Part shown: positions 8,881 to 18,563 of the stretch, one piece after another | Layout: the number at the start of each line of letters is the position of its first letter | Numbering within the stretch: position 1 is the stretch's first letter | NCBI RefSeq assembly: GCF_900120175.1 | Contig: NZ_FQLF01000005.1 | Location: forward strand, 684,501-748,500 | Source: Oceanicoccus sp. KOV_DT_Chl | GTDB taxonomy: Bacteria; Pseudomonadota; Gammaproteobacteria; Pseudomonadales; Dasaniaceae | Length of the DNA: 64,000 nt | Reading direction: 5' to 3' | Position numbers and translations under genes: made by a program | Notes under the pieces: model-generated | The model's database searches: none | What the model saw: only the letters and a program-made list of their open reading frames with translations | Told to the model about the DNA's origin: nothing

Positions 8881-9672
8881 CTAGATTAGATAACGCTCTT
8901 GCAACCACGCTTTCTCTTCAACACCCACACCTAACACTTCTTGCAGATAAATATCCAGGGAAGGAAATTCGTTATCAATGGCATCGAATGCTGTTTGTAA
9001 ATAGCTCTCGCGGACTTCCAGCATAGGACGTATTGCACCACCATCTCCCTGCCATTGATATTTATTTTTTATCCGCTCAATTTCATTTTCGATATTAAAA
9101 TAATCAGCTGTTAGCATATAATCTTGCATAATAGTGGCTCTCGACACACCTAAAGCTGACAACACCATCGCTGCTGCAAACCCCGTACGATCCTTGCCAG
9201 CAGCACAATGCACTAACGAGCCGCCCGCTTGCTGGCTCAGTAGGTACTGAAACATCTGACGATAAATTGCCCCTTGCTCCAAAGCAAATTCGCGGTTAAT
9301 CAAACACATGTAATCCGCCATTTCCTTGTCGCCAAGACTACCACTACCCACTTTGTCAAAAAAACCGGTAGAACTACCCGGATCAATCGGTAAACCAACC
9401 ACTTCAGGCATTGCATTCACTGGAAAACAACTAGGATCATGTTCACGCTCAGCATCGCGCCTAAAATCAAACACAACACGTATATCCAAGGCTGTAAATT
9501 GCTGATGATCATTACTGGTCAACGCTGACAATTGACCGGAGCGAAATAATGTACGCCACTTTATAGTGCGGCCATCTATAGTTTGATAACCGCCGTAGTC
9601 ACGAAAATTAGGGGTACCTTCAAAAGGCAAGTGTCGCGAAGGCAACATAGTCATATTATCCGAATCACTCAT
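8881..9672 (-). CDS. Tyrosine-protein phosphatase (Y_phosphatase3 type)
   Basis: 263 residues. The catalytic P-loop is HCAAGKDRTG, with nucleophile C156 and R162 (CX5R); an upstream FRDYGGY motif and LFRSGQL are characteristic of the bacterial tyrosine phosphatase/phosphoinositide phosphatase-like family. It is cytoplasmic with no signal peptide. The start codon overlaps the stop of the upstream TetR gene (ATGA), so the two are translationally coupled and probably one operon. The substrate is unknown; family members hydrolyse phosphotyrosine or phosphoinositides. Confidence 0.88.
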   Translation of the reverse strand: MSDSDNMTMLPSRHLPFEGTPNFRDYGGYQTIDGRTIKWRTLFRSGQLSALTSNDHQQFTALDIRVVFDFRRDAEREHDPSCFPVNAMPEVVGLPIDPGSSTGFFDKVGSGSLGDKEMADYMCLINREFALEQGAIYRQMFQYLLSQQAGGSLVHCAAGKDRTGFAAAMVLSALGVSRATIMQDYMLTADYFNIENEIERIKNKYQWQGDGGAIRPMLEVRESYLQTAFDAIDNEFPSLDIYLQEVLGVGVEEKAWLQERYLI

Positions 9673-10271
9673 GATCGTTCCGCTGGCCCCATAACGAATT
9701 CAGCCAACTTCAGGATCATCTCAGTCTGTAACAATCTCGCTTCATCAGAGTAGGGATCCTGATCCAACATATCCTTATAGAGCGGCGCCATAGTCAGATA
9801 GGACATCATAATATTATTGAGTGCAATAATAGCGAACGGTTGCAACTCTGGATTTCCTAAACCGAACAATTTCTTTTGAGCTTCTTCTCCTCGCCGATCA
9901 AACATCGGTTTCACCATACGCTCAACCAATTCTTTAGTATGAGGCCCACCCGAAAGTGCTGCATGCTGAATGAGTCGAGCAAAGTTTGGATTGTCATGGT
10001 GTAAGTTCACCACTTTTTCCAACCACTTCAAGACGCTGCTTTGACTAACATCATCGCCTTCCAACATTTCCACCAAAGGAAAATAAAAACGGGAAATTAG
10101 CCGCTCAACGACGGACGTATATAAAGCCTCTTTATTGCGAAAATGGTTATAAAGACTAGGGGACCGAATCCCGACAACATCGGCAACATCGCCCAAGGAT
10201 GTTGCGTCATAACCCTTTTCAGCAAAGAGATCCTCTGCCGCATCGAGTATTTTTTCTGCGGTTGATTTCAT
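9669..10271 (-). CDS. TetR/AcrR family transcriptional regulator
   Basis: 200 residues. The N-terminal helix-turn-helix (residues 6-52) is classical: ILDAAEDLFAEKGYDATSLG, then IRSPSLYNHFRNKEALY. The C-terminal ligand-binding region is all-helical and unassigned. It is the first gene of a two-gene unit with the tyrosine phosphatase and may regulate that unit. A pyrimidine-rich spacer precedes the ATG, with GGGGG close upstream on the coding strand serving as ribosome binding site. Confidence 0.9.
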   Translation of the reverse strand: MKSTAEKILDAAEDLFAEKGYDATSLGDVADVVGIRSPSLYNHFRNKEALYTSVVERLISRFYFPLVEMLEGDDVSQSSVLKWLEKVVNLHHDNPNFARLIQHAALSGGPHTKELVERMVKPMFDRRGEEAQKKLFGLGNPELQPFAIIALNNIMMSYLTMAPLYKDMLDQDPYSDEARLLQTEMILKLAEFVMGPAERS

Positions 10272-10424
10272 GGAGCCCCCCTCAAGGCTAAAGTTGTCTT
10301 AAAAATTCGCCGAAGTATAACTAATATTGATTCAGGGCGATATGGCACCAAGCTTTAAAAGACCGGCTACTCAATCACTCAAGAAACCTAAGTCTAGCCA
10401 GGGAAGTTACAAAAATATCAGACG

Positions 10425-10452
10425 AAAAAAAGGAGCTACCTAAGCAGCTCCG
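10425..10452 (-). terminator. Rho-independent terminator of the 10481-10807 gene
   Basis: Read on the minus strand, GGAGCTGCTTAGGTAGCTCC forms a hairpin followed by a run of seven T. It lies about 30 bases after the stop of the small exported protein. Confidence 0.85.
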
Positions 10453-10480
10453 GTTCACGAAGGGAGAGCTACGTGAGAAA

Positions 10481-10807
10481 CTAATAATCAGCTGTCAGCA
10501 AAGCCAGCTCGGTCATCCTATCCATTGATTCCATGCGCGCTTTATAACGACGCGCACTGCGATTATATTGATCAGCAATGTCATTCATTCGATCAATCGC
10601 CTGATTGTGACGGCGACCATCCTGTACACAGCTTAAAAACAACTCCTGCTGAGCTAAATACTCTTTTACCGCAAATTGGGCCTGTAACATTTCATACTCA
10701 CCTGCTTCATCAGGGTGCGGCAAACCTGGCGCCTCGGCCTCTATACACGCAGCATCCACCAAAGCCGAAACTACCGATAACCACAATAATGCTGCTACTT
10801 TCTTCAT
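10481..10807 (-). CDS. Small exported helical protein of unknown function
   Basis: 108 residues with an N-terminal signal peptide (MKKVAALLWLSVVSALVDAA, cleavage likely before CIEAEAP). The mature part is predicted all-helical, with a cysteine near its start and one in FLSCVQDG. The charged C-terminal half (NDIADQYNRSARRYKARMES) looks coiled. The cysteine directly after the signal could suggest a lipoprotein, but the preceding residues (VDAA) are only a weak lipobox. It has its own terminator, so it is probably monocistronic. Function unknown. Confidence 0.65.
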   Translation of the reverse strand: MKKVAALLWLSVVSALVDAACIEAEAPGLPHPDEAGEYEMLQAQFAVKEYLAQQELFLSCVQDGRRHNQAIDRMNDIADQYNRSARRYKARMESMDRMTELALLTADY

Positions 10808-11105
10808 AAGCCTACAAACCTAACTTTTCAGGCGACCACCGCCATGGCTAAAACTCAATATTGAAATTAAGCTTAGCGGCTAATACCGCCGAAATCATGG
10901 GGAAAAGTTGGCAATGTTTTGCTTGACAGGAACTACCATCAAGACATGTAGAAACAATCAACACCCACTGCCAAATCCTGCCAATATCAATTGTTATTTT
11001 TACCAGAACCATATGATTAAAGTGAAAATATTACACTTTTCCATACCAATCAATATAACGCCGATTGCAAAAATTAATGCTTTGTTTCAAATAATGAGCC
11101 CACAC
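10808..11105. other. Intergenic region, nothing recognised
   Basis: 298 AT-rich bases between the end of a CMD-like gene and the start of a small exported protein, both minus strand. It should hold the promoter of the latter. No hairpin or gene that I can support. Confidence 0.45.
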
Positions 11106-11624
11106 TCACACTGGCGTAGGCATTGTAAACACTGGCAATGAATCAGGCATACCACCTAACGAAACCGCTATTTTTGAAAAGCCCATAAACATAGCCAGCC
11201 CAGCGGTTAATTCTACAATTTGCGCCTCACTAAAATGTTCTGTCATTGCACTTTTCAATTCATCTGTCAGCGCCGCTGGATTTTTCAAAAAAACATCAGT
11301 GTAAGCTATAACCAATTTTTCCTTATCACTCAACGCGCTACTCGCATAATTATCCCTGATCAAATCGACCTTGGCTTCCGTCAATCCCGCTACTTTAGCC
11401 TGCTCGAAACGAACATTTTTACAGAACACACAATTGGTAGTTCTGGCATTACGTAGTCGTGCAATCTCTTTGTAATTGTGTTCCAGCTCCCCTCGACTCC
11501 ACAACGTTGCATATAACCGGTTAAATGCTTGTAGCGACTCTGGCTGCAACGCCAAGGCACTACCACTAATGGGGTCTCCTCCCGCGGCATTTGCTGGCGG
11601 GCTCACTCTCGCGGTCGTAGCCAT
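11106..11624 (-). CDS. Carboxymuconolactone decarboxylase family protein (AhpD-like fold)
   Basis: 172 residues. The core resembles the CMD/AhpD family: NCVFCKNVRFEQAKVAGLTE carries a CxxC pair followed by the conserved helix, then SDKEKLVIAYTDVFL and a final helix region (AQIVELTAGLAMFMGFSK). CxxC members are often redox-active peroxidase partners, but no substrate can be inferred here. Three bases separate it from a degenerate paralogue immediately upstream, so both are probably on one transcript. The N-terminus (about 25 residues, Ala/Pro/Ser rich) is not part of the domain. Confidence 0.8.
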   Translation of the reverse strand: MATTARVSPPANAAGGDPISGSALALQPESLQAFNRLYATLWSRGELEHNYKEIARLRNARTTNCVFCKNVRFEQAKVAGLTEAKVDLIRDNYASSALSDKEKLVIAYTDVFLKNPAALTDELKSAMTEHFSEAQIVELTAGLAMFMGFSKIAVSLGGMPDSLPVFTMPTPV

Positions 11625-11627
11625 CTC

Positions 11628-12182
11628 TTAATCCTCCAGTACAATGATTTGTAATTGCTTATCTACTGCAACATCCAACATTAACTGAAACCGACAAAAG
11701 CCATCAAACATCGCTAACGCTTCCATTAAGGCGACAAACCCATTGTCGCCCAGAGAATGCTGCACCGCTGCTGCCACCTCGTCGCTAATAGCATGAGGAT
11801 CGATCACAAACAATTCAGCCAATTCCAAACACCCCCGCTCGGATCGTGAAAAAACATTGGCTGTATGCCACTGGGATAACTGCTGAATTTTTTCTTCTAC
11901 TAAACCGGCATCTATTGCCAATTGATAGCGACGATTCAACTCCGGTTTACAATTATGTAGCTGTGCCACCCTGAGCCGAGTCAACTCCAAAATCACCACA
12001 CTCAGCGACGTGCGCTGCCATAGCACCGCAATAAATCGCTGATAATCTGCCCAAAGATTAGGCCTTAGCGAAAATATCTGGCCAAAAGTGCCTCGCTGTT
12101 GCGATGAATGCCGCTGCCAAATCATAAGCCAACCTATTATTTGAATTGCATAACCAGCACAGTACTGGATATTTTTACGCAC
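11628..12182 (-). CDS. Carboxymuconolactone decarboxylase-like paralogue lacking the second cysteine
   Basis: 184 residues if the GTG at 12182 is used; an ATG at 12125 (MIWQRHSSQQ) is an alternative and gives about 165. It aligns by eye with the following CMD gene over the whole core: LRVAQLHNCKPELNRRYQLA matches LRNARTTNCVFCKNVRFEQA, so the first cysteine of CxxC is kept and the second is replaced by Glu. The later segments (CLELAELFVIDP; GFVALMEALAMFDGF) also correspond. It may be a structural partner or a decayed copy of its neighbour. Confidence 0.65.
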   Translation of the reverse strand: MRKNIQYCAGYAIQIIGWLMIWQRHSSQQRGTFGQIFSLRPNLWADYQRFIAVLWQRTSLSVVILELTRLRVAQLHNCKPELNRRYQLAIDAGLVEEKIQQLSQWHTANVFSRSERGCLELAELFVIDPHAISDEVAAAVQHSLGDNGFVALMEALAMFDGFCRFQLMLDVAVDKQLQIIVLED

Positions 12183-12258
12183 CCAGCATAAAGCACTGTA
12201 TTTTTATCAAGCAACCAACATATTATTACCGTTTACTTACTAATAAGCCTCCCGATAC

Positions 12259-12684
12259 ATGAGTAAGCACACTCCCGACTCAACAAAAGACCCTGAACCG
12301 GCAATGAATAAACCGGGGAAAACGGGTATCGCTCGTATAATCGCAGCCGGCGGCTATTCGGCCAAAGGACTCAAGGCCGCTTGGCTACACGAGGAAGCCT
12401 TTCGAGTTGAAACCTGTCTTGCCGTGGTTTTTGTACCATTAAGCTTTGTAATCGCCGACACCCTCGCCCATCAATTACTACTCATTGGCAGCTGCTTTTT
12501 AGTACTCATCACCGAATTGATTAACTCCGCTATTGAGGCCATTGTTGACCGGGTTAGCACTGAACTTCATCCTCTATCAGGACAAGCCAAAGATATTGGC
12601 TCTTCAGTAGTATTCCTGGCTATGGCCTTATTCCTAATTTGCTGGTGCCTAAGTTGCTGGGACTATCTTCAAGGAGGCGGCTGA
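12259..12684 (+). CDS. dgkA: Diacylglycerol kinase (DgkA type)
   Basis: 141 residues from ATG 12259; an internal ATG at 12304 (MNKPGKTG) would give 126, closer to the usual 120-125. It is an integral inner-membrane enzyme that phosphorylates diacylglycerol to phosphatidate, recycling the by-product of periplasmic glucan synthesis. The signature ELINSAIEAIVDRVSTELHP is followed by SGQAKDIGSSVVFL. Three hydrophobic helices are visible (about residues 53-72, 73-92 and 116-133). It stands alone upstream of rpsT. Confidence 0.93.
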   Translation: MSKHTPDSTKDPEPAMNKPGKTGIARIIAAGGYSAKGLKAAWLHEEAFRVETCLAVVFVPLSFVIADTLAHQLLLIGSCFLVLITELINSAIEAIVDRVSTELHPLSGQAKDIGSSVVFLAMALFLICWCLSCWDYLQGGG

Positions 12685-12875
12685 AGCTTCTAGGTCACAA
12701 ACACCAAACCAGCCATAAATCACAAGAATACATCCAGATGCCTTCTGTGGGTTGACATCAGGGATTGAACAAGGAATAATCCCGCCTCCTAAATTCAAGC
12801 TCGCTTTTCTATCCACTTATATGATCGATCTGCGGGACAAAACTTTACACTTTATCGACACTCAGGATTGAAATA

Positions 12876-13142
12876 ATGGCGAACTCACCACAAGCCAAAA
12901 AGCGCGCCCGTCAGGCGGAAAAACGTCGCCAGCACAATGCTAGCCTGCGCTCGGTTGTACGTACCTCTATTAAAAAAGTTATTGCAGCGATCCAGTCCGG
13001 CAATGCAGAAGAAGCCACTCAGGCGTATAACGCAGCCGTACCGGTTATTGACCGCATGGCTGACAAAGGCATTATCCACAAGAATAAAGCCTCGCGTCAC
13101 AAGAGCCGCTTAAATGCACAGGTTAAAAGCCTGGCTGCCTAA
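12876..13142 (+). CDS. rpsT: 30S ribosomal protein S20
   Basis: 88 residues with the highly conserved S20 opening [19 protein letters not shown] and late [17 protein letters not shown]. It binds 16S rRNA in the small subunit. AGGA lies eight bases before the ATG. A TATGAT at 12820-12825 may be its -10 box, but no convincing -35 is seen. It is followed by a strong terminator shared with convergent proB. Confidence 0.98.
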   Translation: MANSPQAKKRARQAEKRRQHNASLRSVVRTSIKKVIAAIQSGNAEEATQAYNAAVPVIDRMADKGIIHKNKASRHKSRLNAQVKSLAA

Positions 13143-13157
13143 GCCATTAGGTCGCAA

Positions 13158-13193
13158 GCATAAAAAAACCGGCAACAGCCGGTTTTTTTATGC
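13158..13193. terminator. Bidirectional rho-independent terminator between rpsT and proB
   Basis: A perfect inverted repeat, GCATAAAAAAACCGGC and its complement around the loop AACA. The A-run and T-run on either side let it end both the rpsT transcript (plus) and the proB transcript (minus). Confidence 0.93.
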
Positions 13194-13224
13194 TCATTGT
13201 TTCACTCGATACATTTCACTCCGA

Positions 13225-14346
13225 CTATACAAGCACTAGATTATCCCTGTGGATCAACTCTTTATCTCCCTGATAACCGAGTAGTTGCTCTATCTCAGCA
13301 CTACTTTTTCCACATAGCAACGCCGCCTCTGCCGCACTGTAATTAATCAAACCTCTGGCAACCTCCAACCCGTCTTTATCCTGGCATGAGACCAAATCAC
13401 CACGCTCAAACGCGCCCGACACCGACTTAACACCTACTGGCAGCAAACTCTTACCCGAACTGCACAACACCCTCACAGCGCCATCATCAAGCGTCAACTC
13501 ACCTTTCAATTTGGACATGCCCGCCAGCCATTGCTTGCGCGCCAACAAGGGCTGCTGAGCCGCACGCAACAATGTACCCACTTGCTCACCAGCGGCAATT
13601 TTGAGTAGTACGGAGTCCAGCAAGCCACCGGCAATGACTGTATTGGCGCCAGAACGTGCCGCCAACTTTGCAGCCTGAACCTTGGTCGCCATCCCACCAC
13701 GCCCCAGCAGACCACCACCACCTGCCATTGCTAATAGCCGGGCGTCACTGGCATCCGCTTCATGCAATAATTCCGCTTGCGGATTAGAGCGCGGATCAGC
13801 CTCATACAAGCCTTGCTGGTCAGTCAAAATAACCAAGGTATCGGCATCAATTAAATTGGCAACCAATGCCCCCAGAGTATCGTTATCACCAAACCGTATT
13901 TCATCAGTAACCACGGTATCGTTTTCATTGATCACCGGAATCACCCCCAGCGCCAACAATGTGGTCAAGGTACTGCGGGCATTCAAATAGCGGTCACGGG
14001 CCGATATATCATCATGCCCCAATAAAATCTGAGCAGTATGTAAACCATACTGCTGAAAACAGGATTCATAAGCCTGCACCAACCCCATTTGCCCCACCGC
14101 CGCCGCGGCCTGCAAATCATGCAAGGCGTGCGGACGCCTGGACCAACCTAAACGACTCATCCCCTCGGCAACCGCGCCGGAGGATACCAATACCAACTCA
14201 ATCCCCTGCTGACGTAACTGCACCATTTGCGCCGTCCAATCAGCAATAGCGGCCCTATCCAAGCCTTTACCATCAGCGGTTAATAGTGCGCTACCAATCT
14301 TGATAACCCAGCGCTTGGACTGCTGTAATTGCTCTCTGGCACTCAT
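13225..14346 (-). CDS. proB: Glutamate 5-kinase
   Basis: 373 residues from the ATG at 14346 (MSAREQLQQ); an in-frame ATG at 14364 adds six residues but has a poorer ribosome binding site and exceeds the usual length of about 372. It catalyses the first step of proline synthesis, ATP-dependent phosphorylation of glutamate. The amino acid kinase domain has [22 protein letters not shown] and [10 protein letters not shown]; the substrate-binding and oligomerisation segment includes [12 protein letters not shown]. The C-terminal PUA domain (about 270-365) is present. It lies downstream of obg, the arrangement found in Pseudomonas and relatives. Confidence 0.95.
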   Translation of the reverse strand: MSAREQLQQSKRWVIKIGSALLTADGKGLDRAAIADWTAQMVQLRQQGIELVLVSSGAVAEGMSRLGWSRRPHALHDLQAAAAVGQMGLVQAYESCFQQYGLHTAQILLGHDDISARDRYLNARSTLTTLLALGVIPVINENDTVVTDEIRFGDNDTLGALVANLIDADTLVILTDQQGLYEADPRSNPQAELLHEADASDARLLAMAGGGGLLGRGGMATKVQAAKLAARSGANTVIAGGLLDSVLLKIAAGEQVGTLLRAAQQPLLARKQWLAGMSKLKGELTLDDGAVRVLCSSGKSLLPVGVKSVSGAFERGDLVSCQDKDGLEVARGLINYSAAEAALLCGKSSAEIEQLLGYQGDKELIHRDNLVLV

Positions 14347-14391
14347 CTCAAAAGAAACCTGCATACACCGTTATTATTCATTACCACGCAT

Positions 14392-15602
<1,211 letters not shown>

Positions 15603-15742
15603 TTAATAAAAATAGAATTAAATAAAAATAATGCTGTAGATAATAGTCGATCACCCCAACACCATCCATTGACCACTATTCCCTAGATACTCGCCTGAAA
15701 CAAGCAACACCTAATCAAACCAGCAGCCAAAATGTTACGCAT

Positions 15743-15770
15743 AAAAAAAGCCCCGTCCTGAGACGAGGCT
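15743..15770 (-). terminator. Rho-independent terminator after rpmA
   Basis: On the minus strand AGCCTCGTC and GACGGGGCT pair (nine base pairs, one G-T) around a TCAG loop, followed by seven T. It lies between rpmA and obgE, so obgE-proB must rely on readthrough or on a promoter in 15588-15742. Confidence 0.9.
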
Positions 15771-15793
15771 TTCAAAAAACTTCTTACTCGTGC

Positions 15794-16051
15794 CTAGGCA
15801 GAAACTATGCTAATAAATTTGCGATTTTTCGGGCCTTTCACTTCAAATTTCACTACTCCATCTGCCTTGGCAAACAAAGTATGATCAACACCACAACCTA
15901 CATTTTCACCTGCATGAAAACGCGTACCGCGCTGACGAACTAAAATATTTCCTGCTAATACTTCCTGACCACCGTAACGCTTAACACCTAAGCGCTTGGC
16001 ATTAGAATCGCGACCGTTACGAGTACTACCACCTGCTTTCTTGTGAGCCAT
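15794..16051 (-). CDS. rpmA: 50S ribosomal protein L27
   Basis: 85 residues beginning [20 protein letters not shown], the canonical L27 start without the cleavable N-terminal extension seen in Firmicutes. It sits near the peptidyl transferase centre. It follows rplU by 16 bases in the same operon and is followed by a terminator. Confidence 0.98.
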   Translation of the reverse strand: MAHKKAGGSTRNGRDSNAKRLGVKRYGGQEVLAGNILVRQRGTRFHAGENVGCGVDHTLFAKADGVVKFEVKGPKNRKFISIVSA

Positions 16052-16067
16052 TGTTCAATCTCCTCGT

Positions 16068-16379
16068 TTAGCCTTTAATGCCAGTGATCTTAACTTCAGT
16101 GTACCACTGACGATGACCAGCTTGTTTCATAGAGTGTTTACGGCGACGGAACTTCATAATTTTAACTTTTTTATGACGCCCTTGCTCAATAACTTCAGCA
16201 GTTACCTTGCTGCCTTTAACGTAAGGAGCGCCAATTTTAACGCCCTCACCCTCACCAACCATCAAAACCTTATCAAACTCGATGGCTTCACCGACGGCGC
16301 TTTCAATTTTTTCTAACTTAAGGGTTTCGCCCTCGATAACACGGTGCTGCTTACCACCGCTTTCAATAACTGCGTACAT
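16068..16379 (-). CDS. rplU: 50S ribosomal protein L21
   Basis: 103 residues with the conserved [18 protein letters not shown] start and [16 protein letters not shown] near the end. It binds 23S rRNA. It is the first gene of the rplU-rpmA unit, with the promoter at 16527-16555 upstream. Confidence 0.98.
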   Translation of the reverse strand: MYAVIESGGKQHRVIEGETLKLEKIESAVGEAIEFDKVLMVGEGEGVKIGAPYVKGSKVTAEVIEQGRHKKVKIMKFRRRKHSMKQAGHRQWYTEVKITGIKG

Positions 16380-16526
16380 TGTCTAACTCCAGTGTTGGCC
16401 TGCTTGCAATATGAACCAATCTATCAACCAGCCGCCAACTACTCTCAAATAGCCAGCTAGCCAGGACAAGTCCAGGCACCAGAACCACAACATCAGAATA
16501 TGCGGGTTCGGATTTAAGGGACGCGC

Positions 16527-16555
16527 ATTCTACGGTAGTTTACCTACCACCACAA
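16527..16555 (-). promoter_or_regulatory. Promoter of rplU-rpmA
   Basis: On the minus strand TTGTGG (16555-16550) and TAGAAT (16532-16527) are separated by 17 bases and followed by a GC-rich discriminator (GCGCGTCCC), as expected for a ribosomal protein operon. The leader to the rplU ATG is about 140 bases. Confidence 0.65.
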
Positions 16556-16669
16556 GCCCCTAACTGCGCTAAAACAGCCCAAGCCAATCATCCAGAGCCC
16601 TGCTTGACACAATTAATACAGCAACCTAGCATGCCACCCCGTAAACCAGCCCACTAGACCCAACAAAAC

Positions 16670-17632
16670 ATGCAAGCAATACGCGAAACTGTCAGCAGCG
16701 AGTTTGAAGCCGTTAACCGGCTCATTATCGATCAATTGCACTCAGATGTGCCGCTAGTAGAGAATATTGGCCACTACATAGTCGATGCTGGCGGCAAACG
16801 GATGCGCCCCATGCTGGTATTACTCGCTGGCGGCAGTTGTAACAAACTCAATCAGGACCATGTCACCCTGGCCGCCGTGATAGAGTTTATACATACCGCC
16901 ACCTTACTCCATGACGATGTTGTCGACCTCTCCAATTTGCGCAGAGGACGACCCACCGCCAATGCCGAGTGGGGCAATGCTCCCAGCGTGCTAGTGGGTG
17001 ACTTTCTATATACCCGGGCCTTTCAACTGCTAGTAGCAATCGGCAACATGGAGGTTATGAACCTCATCGCCGACACCACTAACAACATTGCTGAAGGCGA
17101 GGTATTACAACTCACTAAAGCCGGCGACCCGGAAGCCAGTGAAAGTGATTATTTTCAAGTCATCAAAAACAAGACTGCAGTACTATTCGCCGCCGCCACT
17201 GCTGGCGCGGCCATGCTATCAGGGCGCGACGATGAAACAGTAAGCTGCTACTACGACTATGGGCTGAACCTCGGCCTGGCTTTTCAATTAATCGATGACG
17301 TACTGGACTACGAAGGCGACCCCGCAGAAATGGGCAAAAACGTAGGCGATGATCTGGCTGAAGGCAAACCCACTCTTCCCCTTATCTATACATTAAAAAA
17401 TGGCTCCACTACCGAAGCAGATATCATCCGCAGAGCTATCATGAAAAAAAGCAAAGATAACATTGAGCAGGTGATACAGGCCGTTCAGAGCTGCGGTGGT
17501 CTAGACCACACCAAGCAAATCGCCAAGGACCACCAGCAAAAAGCATTGGCCGCCATTCACCACCTCCCACCAACCGACTATAAAGAAGCAATGATTAAAT
17601 TAACGCACCTGGCCATTACTCGGAAAAATTAG
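16670..17632 (+). CDS. ispB: Octaprenyl diphosphate synthase (all-trans polyprenyl synthase)
   Basis: 320 residues. It condenses isopentenyl diphosphate units onto farnesyl diphosphate to make the quinone side chain. The first aspartate-rich motif is DDVVD (residues 82-86, after LLH) and the second is DDVLD (209-213) in FQLIDDVLDYEGD. GGKRMRP (41-47) binds isopentenyl diphosphate. The N-terminus MQAIRETVSSEFEAVNRLI is that of IspB. It is divergent from rplU, the conserved arrangement. The ribosome binding site is weak. Confidence 0.95.
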   Translation: MQAIRETVSSEFEAVNRLIIDQLHSDVPLVENIGHYIVDAGGKRMRPMLVLLAGGSCNKLNQDHVTLAAVIEFIHTATLLHDDVVDLSNLRRGRPTANAEWGNAPSVLVGDFLYTRAFQLLVAIGNMEVMNLIADTTNNIAEGEVLQLTKAGDPEASESDYFQVIKNKTAVLFAAATAGAAMLSGRDDETVSCYYDYGLNLGLAFQLIDDVLDYEGDPAEMGKNVGDDLAEGKPTLPLIYTLKNGSTTEADIIRRAIMKKSKDNIEQVIQAVQSCGGLDHTKQIAKDHQQKALAAIHHLPPTDYKEAMIKLTHLAITRKN

Positions 17633-17650
17633 CCCATCAGGCTTATTTTT
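17631..17650 (+). terminator. Weak terminator-like hairpin after ispB
   Basis: AGCC-CATCA-GGCT overlaps the ispB stop and is followed by TATTTTT. The stem is only four perfect pairs, so it is weak. Confidence 0.35.
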
Positions 17651-17780
17651 CAGGCAAAATCGTCACAAAACCGCTATATATTTACCACCAAACGCATTCT
17701 ATAGTTGTCATATCCGCCCCCAGGTATCAAAATAAATCTAGTGGGGAAATAAATCCCACACTGAATTTGGATTAACCATC

Positions 17781-18326
17781 ATGCCGAGCCCAACCAAAGC
17801 TCTTATTCTCATTGCACTTTCCAGCCTTGTTATCGCTTGCGGTGGCGGTGGCGGTGGCGGTGGCGGTGGCGGCGAAAGCAATGCAACAACCTCACAAACA
17901 CAAGCAACCTCGAGCAATACCGTGGCTAGCACTTCTAGCCAGCAAGCCCCTGAACAAATTTCTGTACCACCTCCTGTTACAAACAACGCTTCCAGCAACG
18001 CACCTGACGACAGCGACAGCGATGATCCGCTAACTGATACCGAGCTACCAGAAGCCAAAAGTATTTCTATCTCCTGGACCGCACCGGCGACACGTGAAAA
18101 TGGTGACGCACTCCTTGCCAACGAGATCAGTGGATTTACTATTTATTATTTTCGCGAAGGGTCTGCGCAGGGAGAAGGAGAAGTGGTCACAATAGATAGT
18201 GGCGAGACCTATGAGCACACCACTCCACCACTACCGCCAGGCACCTATTATTTTGCCATCAGCACCACTGACAATACTGGCAACTCCAGCGCCCTGTCCG
18301 ACTTTGCCGAAGCAACCATTAACTAA
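17781..18326 (+). CDS. Lipoprotein with poly-glycine linker and fibronectin type III-like domain
   Basis: 181 residues. The signal peptide (MPSPTKALILIALSSLVIAC) ends in lipobox VIAC, so the cysteine at 20 is probably lipidated. Directly after it come eleven consecutive glycines, then a Ser/Thr/Asn-rich linker to about residue 90. The C-terminal 90 residues (SISISWTAPATRENGD to the end) look like a fibronectin type III or Ig-like fold, with ISGFTIYYFREGS and PPGTYYFAISTTD. It is likely a surface or periplasmic exposed lipoprotein. Partner unknown. It lies between ispB and a DUF1631 gene, all plus strand. Confidence 0.75.
   Translation: MPSPTKALILIALSSLVIACGGGGGGGGGGGESNATTSQTQATSSNTVASTSSQQAPEQISVPPPVTNNASSNAPDDSDSDDPLTDTELPEAKSISISWTAPATRENGDALLANEISGFTIYYFREGSAQGEGEVVTIDSGETYEHTTPPLPPGTYYFAISTTDNTGNSSALSDFAEATIN
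17841..17873 (+). repeat. GGTGGC hexanucleotide repeat encoding eleven glycines
   Basis: Five tandem GGTGGC units plus one GGC. The unit is six bases, so length changes would stay in frame and vary only the linker length of the lipoprotein. Confidence 0.9.
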
Positions 18327-18563
18327 CCCCATCCCAGCACAAACTGTCGACAATTTTTACGATCAAGCCACGCAAGCGAAATCCAGCGAATTTGACCGCA
18401 CCCAAGAGACTGGTATTTTTTGATTTAAAATCAATAACTTAGATTGATCCTGTGACACAAAACCCGAAAGCTAGAATCACTTAAAATAAAGGCATAATAA
18501 TTGCATTCTCTATTGTATTCCTTTTGAGCGCTTGCAACTGTCGAGACTACTTTTGCCAATATT

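Noticed and set aside
7643-10880. 13-base identical string TAAGCTTAGCGGC at 7643-7655 and 10868-10880
   Set aside because: A match of this length is expected by chance many times in 64 kb; no matching context.
10911-10930. Sigma-54-like TGGCAA...TTGC string
   Set aside because: GG and GC are nine bases apart instead of ten, and no suitably oriented gene follows.
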